From NCBI RefSeq assembly GCF_910592395.1, contig NC_088319.1, positions 9,054,001 through 9,114,000 of the forward strand: a stretch of DNA of 60,000 nt, read 5' to 3'. The notes below the pieces were generated by a model. That model made no database searches. It worked only from the letters and a program-made list of their open reading frames with translations, and was not told the DNA's origin. Made by a program: the position numbers and the translations under genes. Below are positions 54,071 through 60,000 of the stretch, one piece after another (position 1 is the stretch's first letter; each line of letters opens with the position of its first letter). This stretch comes from Lineus longissimus. Lineage: Eukaryota; Nemertea; Pilidiophora; Heteronemertea; Lineidae.

Positions 54071-54141
54071 ATACCAACCCCCTCAGACTCAGAAACCACA
54101 AACGCCCAACCCTTCCTGCTACCTTAATACTTCGGGTTACG

Positions 54142-54185
54142 CCAAACGGTTCTTTTCAGAACCATAAAATATTTCCAAAGAGACG
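54142..54185 (+). promoter_or_regulatory. Histone-type 3' stem-loop, copy upstream of 5S
   Basis: CCAAAC, then GGTTCT-TTTC-AGAACC and ATAAAATATTTCCAAAGAGACGAA, closely matching the element after the coiled-coil gene at 46883. The coding region that should precede it is missing; upstream DNA is unrelated. Confidence 0.75.
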
Positions 54186-54286
54186 AACCTGTCCCAATAT
54201 AACTTGTCAACAGAAATAAAATGTATGTAGTTTGCAATTACGTTGCTGGCCTACTGTTATAACAGCCCAAAAAGTCGAACTCTGAT

Positions 54287-54405
54287 ATCTACGGCCATAT
54301 CACGTTGAAAACACCGGTTCTCGTCCGATCACCGAAGCCAAGCAACGTCGAGCGTGGTCAGTAAGTGGATGGGTGACCGCCTCGGAATACCACGTGTTGT
54401 AGACT
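54287..54405 (+). rRNA. 5S ribosomal RNA, complete
   Basis: 119 nt with the conserved start (ATCTACGGCCATATCACGTT), CGGTTCTCGTCCGATCACCG, A box AAGCCAAGCAACGTCGAGCG, C box GGATGGGTGACCGCCTCGG and end AATACCACGTGTTGTAGACT. A T7 run follows at 54411-54417 and would terminate RNA polymerase III. The first base is A instead of G, and a few changes (GTGGTCAGTAAGTGG) occur in the B-arm region. It may still be transcribed, though a linked pseudogene or a divergent variant is possible. Confidence 0.9.
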
Positions 54406-54410
54406 TCCAG

Positions 54411-54417
54411 TTTTTTT
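54411..54417 (+). terminator. RNA polymerase III T-run terminator of 5S
   Basis: TTTTTTT six bases after the 5S 3' end. Confidence 0.7.
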
Positions 54418-54563
54418 CGTTATTTTTATCTCATAATTCTTCCAATATCACTGTACGGTTGGGACGGCTGGAACTGACCAAAGGTTAAAGGTGATAGCTT
54501 GATAACGTAAGCGTGGTCATTTTTTGTATTTCCCTGACTTTTTCTCGATGATCCGCAATTGGC

Positions 54564-54728
54564 ATGGCCTACATGGATGAGGCGATAACTGACGACGAGC
54601 TGAATGATATGTTCATCAGATCATTAGAAATAGCTTGCAATGAATTTCTTTCGTCTGCAGACTTAAGAACTACTCGGCATCCCATTTTCCAGAATCAAAC
54701 ACATAATGAAGAACTTGGCAAGCTCTAG
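54564..54728 (+). CDS. Possible 54-codon acidic protein between 5S and U5
   Basis: ATG 54564 to TAG 54726-54728; acidic N-terminal part (MDEAITDDELNDMF) followed by a helix with Cys and Phe. Its stop lies in the 33-bp flank shared by the two full-length U5 copies. There is no homologue here to test constraint, so it could be chance. Confidence 0.3.
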   Translation: MAYMDEAITDDELNDMFIRSLEIACNEFLSSADLRTTRHPIFQNQTHNEELGKL

Positions 54729-54747
54729 CCAACTCGGGCTGGACAAC

Positions 54748-54869
54748 ATCAGTCCGGTTTGTCTTCGATTACACGCATAAATCTTTCGCCTTTCACTAAA
54801 GATTTCCGTAGAGAGGAACACTCTAATGAGTCTATAGACAATTTTGCAGCCCTACCATCCAGGGCAGTT
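54748..54869 (+). ncRNA. U5 spliceosomal snRNA, copy C (full length)
   Basis: ATCAGTCCGGTTTGTCTTCG start, perfectly pairing stem around loop 1 (AAATCTTTCGCCTTTCACTAAAGATTT), GAGAGGAACACTCTAATGAG, Sm site ACAATTTTG and 3' stem-loop GCCCTACCATCCAGGGC. The loop reads GCCTTTCAC, one change from the nearly invariant GCCTTTTAC found in copy A, yet copy C has the better stem. Hence each full-length copy carries a different lesion. Confidence 0.88.
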
Positions 54870-55552
54870 AATGCCAAAGTGATTCCAATTCAACCAATCT
54901 CATACCTCAAAGTTATAAATGAATAAGCTGCCCCCCTCCACACCACCACCGTCATCACCGCCCAATAGGGAATTTAGTCGCACACTGAAGAATGATTTAC
55001 CTTGGCGAGTAGTAAAGGTTTGTTCGTAGACCGACTATTAAAGGTTTGTTCGTTTGATACTGCTGCTGCAGTATCAAACTTCTTCGCCGCCTTTAGTAAT
55101 GGGCATTTGTTGGCGTTGGTGCATCTTTTTGTCCCGATAAGAAACCCCAGGTTGCATGGAAAGTTCTTATGAACTTTCATGGCTGTGATCACCAAATTTG
55201 AATTGCGAGAAGCGAAGACGATCAGTCCAACCACGCTCCAAGCACAATTGTCTCAGACCTCGCATTTCAGAGATACATATACGGTCTCATGAACAGCACG
55301 CCGAAACGGCCGTGTCGGGGATTAGTCTCAAGGAAGGGGTGGATGCAGGACGTTGTTATTCACAGCCCATGAAAATGCACTTTTGTGTAATATTTTAATT
55401 GAAATACGGATACGGCCGGTTTAATTAAGCCACAGTTTGACTGTATTCCTGCAGATTTTTTTTTCAGGGGCTATCTAAGGGAGATTTTCGCCCCTTTTTT
55501 TTTTACATCGCAAACTTATTACACAGAAATATCTCATTTTACTCTTTCGATT
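54870..55552. other. U5 flank, diverged copy of the 436-bp unit, spacer
   Basis: Parallels 47166-48525: CCACCACCGTCATCACCGCC, TAAAGGTTTGTTCGTAG repeats, then the diverged duplication unit (AGTATCAAACTTCTTCGCC to CACAGCCCATGA), then ATACGGCCGGTTTAAT. A minus-strand frame (54974-55234) corresponds to the short frames at 47566 and 48002 but again starts with GTG. Confidence 0.55.
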
Positions 55553-55568
55553 GGTTCTGAAAAGAACC
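55553..55568 (-). promoter_or_regulatory. Histone-type 3' stem-loop of coiled-coil copy 2
   Basis: On the minus strand GGTTCT-TTTC-AGAACC, identical to the other loops, 20 bases after the stop codon of the coiled-coil gene 55589-55873, preceded by AAAAC. Confidence 0.8.
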
Positions 55569-55588
55569 GTTTTAATTATTATTAAGAC

Positions 55589-55873
55589 TCATTCTACTGT
55601 TTTGCTCATGAGATCCTCTTGCATTTCTTTTTGTAGTCGACTGTTCTCGGCGGCTCTTTCGCATGCATAGAGGTAAAACACTTGACGCACACCTTCTAGA
55701 GTTGAAAGTTGAAGACGAAAGCTGTTGAACACGGCCTTGGTCTTGCTATTGTAGGCTCTCTTGTATCGGGCTTGGAGTCTGTCAATCTGTCTATCAAGGA
55801 CGCCGACTTGTCGCACCGATGTTTTAAACTTTCTCTCAACCGCTTGCAATCTCTGGTCAAGCGTGGTTTTCAT
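55589..55873 (-). CDS. Small coiled-coil protein with histone-type 3' end, copy 2
   Basis: 94 residues from ATG 55873 to TGA 55589, intact. It is helical with a basic, heptad-like first half (LDQRLQAVERKF, LDRQIDRLQARY), then RLQLSTLEGVRQVFYLY and a charged C-terminal helix. Compared with the gene at 46571, about a third of positions match and the spacing is kept without gaps in the core. This implies selection on the protein over a long time. The same stem-loop type follows both. Directly upstream (from about 55913) is Polinton polymerase sequence, so its promoter is probably missing or borrowed. Confidence 0.7.
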   Translation of the reverse strand: MKTTLDQRLQAVERKFKTSVRQVGVLDRQIDRLQARYKRAYNSKTKAVFNSFRLQLSTLEGVRQVFYLYACERAAENSRLQKEMQEDLMSKTVE

Positions 55874-55912
55874 GGTTGGTAATTGTAATTTGACCCGATG
55901 GTCGATCAATTA

Positions 55913-56855
55913 ATGGTTGAACAATCACTCTTAAGATTGTTGTTACTTTCGATTTTAGGGATAACCGTTTGAATACATAGAGGAAAGGAGTTTATTCGTA
56001 CTCCGTACTGAGAGCTTGGCTCGATCTTAATCTCATTTTCATACATCTTTTCCAGCATTTCAGTAGTAAGCGCCGCATGTTCTTGAAGTTTTATTTTATG
56101 TTCTTTGACATAGCAGCCAGTAGACTTCATAGCAAACACTTCTGATCATTTCCCTCTTCCTGTGACATTACATTGATTACAGCTTCAGTGTTAAATGGTA
56201 AGCTGATGTAATGACCACCTTTACACCTCTTGTAAGAACATAATGTCACAGGACTCTATTATGTTAAGAGACAAGCCATACCCTTGAAAGTACCTTTCTT
56301 CAATGTGTGTATTAATGTAGTTACGCTGGTTGGTTACTGAATAGATTGCCTGATTCCTTGAAATTATGCTTTCCATTGGAGACTGAATTGGGTGTGTGAC
56401 ATTGTCACCTTGCAGATTCAAGCTCTGATCTGCAGCCGATTCAAGGTCTGCTCTGCGGCCGAAGGTCGATTAAACTGGGCAAACACTGATATGCTTATTT
56501 TGTGGTGGTGATCATTGAGTTGAAAAAGGACCTCCTGTAACTGCTCTCTGTATTCATACACCTGTTTAGCTTCTTTGTCATTATTAACTTTAATAGTAAC
56601 CACAGGCTTACCAAACTCTTTTACCACTTCAATTCCTTCCACTTTCTTTATGCCATCAAGCTCCTCGGTCTCAAAGGAAAACTTCTTATCTACACCTTTA
56701 GGGATTAGTGGTGGAAGAGTGGGTTGTACTTGTACCCCTAACTTACTCATCTGTCTATCTAAATGTCTCTTAGTCTTCCTGTGGACTGCCATATTGCTGT
56801 ATGAAACGTATTTATCACAAGTAGGACAGTGAACCTTTTGGTTTCTATCATTCAT
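55913..56855 (-). pseudogene. Polinton DNA polymerase B, N-terminal part
   Basis: Starts at 56855 with a C2H2-like finger (VHCPTCDKYVSYSNMAVHRK), then a helical region. After frameshifts near 56420 and 56221 comes the conserved KGGHYISLP segment (about 56180-56212) with the following KCLLxSLLA, usual in the N-terminal domain of Polinton polymerases. A further frameshift near 56110 leads to the last recognisable part, ending near 55913. The exonuclease region that should follow is missing, and the coiled-coil/5S/U5 block begins instead. Confidence 0.8.
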
Positions 56856-56944
56856 TATTTAGAATAAAAAGATTTGTTAAATTTCATTCATTCCGGTTAT
56901 GGTATTCCAGTTATGTTACTTCTTACAGACAGTACAGGTTGTAG
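56856..56944. promoter_or_regulatory. Polymerase 5' region
   Basis: An AT-rich 90 bp between the polymerase start and the right terminal repeat. Presumed to hold the promoter; no motif is certain. Confidence 0.35.
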
Positions 56945-57054
56945 TTATAGGATAATGGGTGCTAGATTATAGATTATAGTGCTAGCACCCATTGATTTTG
57001 GCCTTTTTTCCTACGTAAATCGTAGATATTGGTAGATCGCATTATCCTATTACT
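56945..57054 (-). repeat. Polinton right terminal inverted repeat
   Basis: About 110 bp complementary to 27771-27897, ending CATTATCCTATTACT. An inner ATAGGATAATGGGTGCTAGA makes this terminus internally palindromic too. An 8-bp-scale TAGATTATAGATTATAG duplication distinguishes it from the left copy. Confidence 0.85.
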
Positions 57055-57182
57055 GGCACAATGTAGTAGAACATATTGCTACGTTGTCGTTGTTACCATA
57101 GCAAGTTGTGACAATGTCTCAAGTTGGCAGAACATGTTGCCAAGTTGTCGTTATAATTTTACAGCAAGCTATGACAACAGGT

Positions 57183-57291
57183 GATATGAATAAAGACTAG
57201 CAAATGCTTTTTACTAAAACTCCATGTACATTTCATTAGGCCTTTCTGTACAAAATTAAGGTAAAAGCATTTCCTTGACTTTATTCATATC
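57183..57291. mobile_element. MITE with GATATGAATAAAG ends, copy 2
   Basis: 109 bp, ends GATATGAATAAAGACTAGCA and CTTTATTCATATC. It contains ACTCCATGTACATTTCATTA, which is lost in copy 1. Confidence 0.65.
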
Positions 57292-57456
57292 AGTCATTGT
57301 CTTCGGTTGGCACAGTGCAGATTTGAACATGTTGCCAAGTTGTGACAATGTCCCCAGTTGTTGCATGCCTCCATAGCAAGTTGTGACAATGTCTCCAGTC
57401 GACACATTGTAGAACATGTTCCCACATTATCTCCACAGCAAGTTGTGACAGTGGCT

Positions 57457-57567
57457 GTTATGAATCAAAGTCTAGCAAATGCTTTTACTTTAATTTTGTA
57501 CAGAAAGGCCCAGTGTAAATGTTCATGGAGTTTTAGATAAAATCATTTGCTAGTCTTTATTCATATC
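57457..57567. mobile_element. MITE with GATATGAATAAAG ends, copy 3, inverted
   Basis: The reverse-complement orientation of the same element (TTATGAATCAAAGTCTAGCA to TAGTCTTTATTCATATC), inside a further degraded satellite monomer. Confidence 0.65.
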
Positions 57568-57660
57568 CCATGGTCTCCTGTTGGCACAGTGTAGAGCATG
57601 TTGCCCTGTTCTCTCCATACTTCGACAGCAAGTTGTGACAACATATCTTGTTGGTACTGT

Positions 57661-58160
57661 GTAGACAATCACGGAAAACCCTAAATATTATACATTTCTT
57701 CCATTATAATTCTTCGCGTGACTATTCTCCCGTGAAAGACAGTTGCTTGCGCTACAAAAAAATCAAAAAAAATCGAGGGTCAACCATTGAACTTTTGAGA
57801 TATGTTGAATTTTGCACAAATCAGCGAAAAACGCACCAACTGGCACTTGTCGGCATTTGAACACGAGGCCGACGCACATCCCAAGTTCAGTGTACACATA
57901 CGTCGGCAACAACACGAAAATGCGTAGTTTCTTGTTAGCCGCCTATTCAGTAGTGCTCCAGGTTTCAGAAACTCCAAAAAACATGTCTTTGCCAAAACAA
58001 CTGCTAAATCAACTCTGGCATACTGTGAGGACCAAGAAATCAATGATTTTTTAGGAAGTACAGTTAGGGGGTTGGCCGCGCATGAACACAAAAAAAACTC
58101 CTTAATGAGACCTGAGATACAGGTTTTTGATACTCCTACATCGTTTGAAATATTCAGAGA
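57661..58160. other. Unassigned stretch
   Basis: Unique DNA. A minus-strand frame (57780-58091) contains NLGCASASCSNADKCQL, similar in Cys spacing to the short frames at 47566/48002/54974, but it is not otherwise supported. Confidence 0.3.
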
Positions 58161-58169
58161 CGGGGTATA

Positions 58170-58310
58170 TTTAAAACCAGCGATTTAAAACGTCAGGATG
58201 ACATCGGTGATGAGGAGAGAATATGTTTGCTGAGCAGGGATGGTGTAGAAAATGAAACGCACTTCTTTATGCAATGTACAAAATACTTGCATGCAAAATA
58301 CGCTCAGGTT
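58170..58310 (+). pseudogene. Non-LTR reverse transcriptase, C-terminal zinc-knuckle fragment
   Basis: RICLLSRDGVENETHFFMQC reads like the Cys/His tail found at the end of many non-LTR reverse transcriptases, with the second Cys of the first pair replaced. Upstream codons contain stops. It is in the opposite orientation to the larger reverse-transcriptase remnant at 58936-60000. Confidence 0.55.
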
Positions 58311-58337
58311 ACCTGGAATCCATTAAAAACATTATCA

Positions 58338-58645
58338 CATCCCCTTTTTCTCATACACTTTATCCTCACAATATTATGTCCATATCTATCATTCATTCCT
58401 TTATTTTACCTCCCCTAGGGGATCTTAGAGTATAGTCTGGTTTCTCAAAGAGGCAGTCCTGAGTGCAGGGCCGGAGAGGCGAACATTTACCCCCGATTTC
58501 CTCAGGATGTCTAAGAAGGGACCTATGTTTCATGAGACTAGGGGACTTTCACATCCCCTTATTCTCATACACTTTACTCTCACGTTATAATGTCCATATC
58601 TATCATTTGTTGCTTCACTGGGACCTCCCCTGGGGACCTAAATAC
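58338..58645 (+). repeat. Direct repeat pair ~213 bp apart
   Basis: CACATCCCCTTTTTCTCATA (58338) recurs as CACATCCCCTTATTCTCATA (58551), and both are followed by TGTCCATATCTATCATT and a CCTCCCCTAGGGGA/CCTCCCCTGGGGA palindrome. A small local duplication. Confidence 0.7.
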
Positions 58646-58935
58646 CATATCGAAATGAGTGATAGTTTATAACTTATATGCACAAAAATTTGAACCTTCA
58701 CGAAGTAAATCACCCTCAATCAGCAGGCGTTAGATAAATGAATAGTTATTTTTTATAGGTTGATAGAAGGGTACACTGAGATGGATTTTTCGATAAAAAG
58801 TTCCCTATCCTTTTGAAAATTTGGACGATCTAAAAGAAAATGGATCTCAACTCGAACACAGTTTACATTTTTTGAAGCAGAACAAAAATGACAAATAACA
58901 AAAAAATATTTTCTCTAGAAATGATAGGTTTATCT
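58646..58935. other. Unassigned stretch
   Basis: AT-rich DNA with no gene or terminus recognised. Confidence 0.35.
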
Positions 58936-60000
58936 CCCAGTCTCTATTTTCAACCGATGACTGCTGATTCTAAAACGGGTAAGGGAAACTCGGTTGCGTC
59001 TTTTCGCAATAATGTCTAAATATTTTTCATACTCAAAGCGTGTCTTAAATGGAACAAGGGTATCAAATTTTCCACCAGTATTACTTTGGTACTTGGATAC
59101 AAAATGTTCAAACCAATAATCATTGAACGGTTTCTTAAGAACCTGACCAGACCATGCCGGCATGCGCCTTTGCTTAGAATAACAGAATCAAGATTGATAT
59201 CATTTTTTTGCAATTCTCTTCACATAGGAAAACCAAGAAAAAGTTCCACTATTATCAATAGATTTGGATTCATCAAGTGCAAAATTTAAGATTGCATTCT
59301 GCGAAATATTTTTGGGAACATGACAGAAGTATTGCATGACAGTTTCGATGTCTAGCAAAAGTGGACATCTGCCTAGTTCCCCTCGGACTGCCATATTCCC
59401 AGCCCGTTTAGGGACCCAAATAATAAATTTACAAAAAGATAGATTTTCATTTTCAGCTGGGCTTTTGTCAATACAATTGCCATAAATTCACTCTAAAAAT
59501 TGAGGTTTAGTAAGACTTCTCTTGAAACACTTCTCGGCACCCCAAACATTGGCACGATAAAGGCAAATATGATCAAATAAATGAAGACCTAATTTAGGGT
59601 TCAGCAAGAATCAATAAGACAGGATTTCAGTTTGAAGAGCGCTTTATTGGCCTTCTTACCTAAGAGTTGCTTGGCAACAATAAAAGAGCCTGATGATGAG
59701 AATTGAATACTTAGTATTTATAGCTTTGAACATATTCAATTTCCCTTCCACCTAGGATAAATTTATCCTTACATTTATGACCGTTCCCACTAAATTTCAT
59801 GATTTTGGTTTTCTTCACTCTAACCTGCAGATTCCATTTCTGGCAATAAGCCTCTAAATTCTTAATTTTAGATTGAAGATCTACAGGGGGCAACAAAAAA
59901 ACACAAGATCATCTGCATACAATAAACATCTAACTCGTGTGAGGCAAGAAATGGGTGTCATCATTGACTGGAAATTCATGAAGCAAATCATTTGTGAAAA
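58936..60000 (-). pseudogene. Non-LTR reverse transcriptase remnant, runs off the window
   Basis: Minus-strand pieces in order: YADD at 59908-59919 (the reverse-transcriptase active site), a frameshift, then LEAYCQKWNLQVRVKKTKIM and GGREIEYVQSYKY (59711-59870), then VRGELGRCPLLLDIE (about 59330-59390), then RRNRVSLTRFRISSHRLKIE ending at 58936. This is the palm-to-thumb and C-terminal part of a LINE-type element, with several frameshifts and stops. The catalytic domain continues beyond 60000. Confidence 0.7.

Larger units (their letters stand above)
27771..57054. mobile_element. Polinton/Maverick element, 29.3 kb, inactive
   Basis: Identified by inverted termini (AGTAATAGGATAATG at 27771; CATTATCCTATTACT ending 57054) enclosing the diagnostic set of capsid, packaging ATPase, chromodomain integrase and protein-primed DNA polymerase genes. 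These are large virus-like self-synthesising transposons related to adintoviruses. The gene-rich part (28.2-42.3 kb) is much more AT-rich than flanking DNA. Its length is inflated by a retrotransposon (42.3-45.8 kb) and a 9.6 kb foreign block (46.3-55.9 kb), both interrupting the polymerase gene. No adenovirus-type protease gene was recognised. No 6-bp target duplication is visible. Confidence 0.92.
57055..57660. repeat. Diverged 70-bp satellite, right flank
   Basis: Continues the degraded monomers seen to the left of the Polinton in the same order (AGTAGAACATATTGCTACGT, TTGCCAAGTTGTCGTTATAA, the MITE, then ACATGTTGCCAAGTTGTGAC). It peters out near 57660. Confidence 0.75.

Overview
The window is metazoan nuclear DNA, most likely from a marine invertebrate. 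The evidence is a spliced mitochondrial-ribosome gene, metazoan-type 5S rRNA and U5 snRNA genes, histone-type 3' stem-loops, and many animal mobile-element families. A protostome such as a mollusc is plausible, but I cannot prove it. Host coding sequence is sparse; most of the window is mobile or repeated DNA.

Layout. Positions 1-12.4 kb hold two blocks of diverged ~300 bp modules in opposite orientation (1-3.5 kb and 8.3-12.4 kb). They flank a 3.4 kb foldback made of two inverted copies of one DNA transposon (3.8-7.2 kb). At 12.6-13.2 kb lies the last exon of a host gene for the mS38/AURKAIP1 mitochondrial ribosomal protein, followed by unique DNA with one small MITE and one possible exon. 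From 16.8 to 57.6 kb the locus is an invaded satellite. A 70-bp tandem repeat (16.8-21.4, 26.7-27.4 and about 57.6 kb, with diverged 27.4-27.8 and 57.05-57.6 kb parts) carries a degenerate tyrosine-recombinase element (21.4-26.0 kb). That element contains a nested pogo/Tigger-like transposon and is followed directly by a 0.7 kb derivative of itself. A 29.3 kb Polinton/Maverick (27.77-57.05 kb) is inserted in the diverged part of the array.

The Polinton has inverted termini starting AGTAATAGGA. It carries major capsid, minor capsid, packaging ATPase, chromodomain integrase and protein-primed DNA polymerase B genes, plus about ten small membrane or unknown genes. It also has a second minor-capsid-like gene on the opposite strand, and many start codons sit in a TAAATG context. 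It is dead. The capsid gene is frameshifted by a 137 bp duplication, the integrase has stops and lost its catalytic Glu, and the polymerase is in three pieces. A CR1/L2-like retrotransposon (42.3-45.8 kb) interrupts the polymerase. A 9.6 kb foreign block (46.3-55.9 kb) interrupts it again and replaces its exonuclease region.

That foreign block is the most unusual part. It contains two divergent copies of a small coiled-coil gene, each ending in a canonical histone-type 3' stem-loop. They are interleaved with a complete 5S rRNA gene, two full-length U5 snRNA genes, a 5S-U5 fusion scar and two further stem-loops without a gene. This looks like a fragmented, rearranged S-phase/small-RNA multigene cluster, peppered with MITEs. 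The last 2.5 kb hold pieces of a further non-LTR reverse transcriptase.
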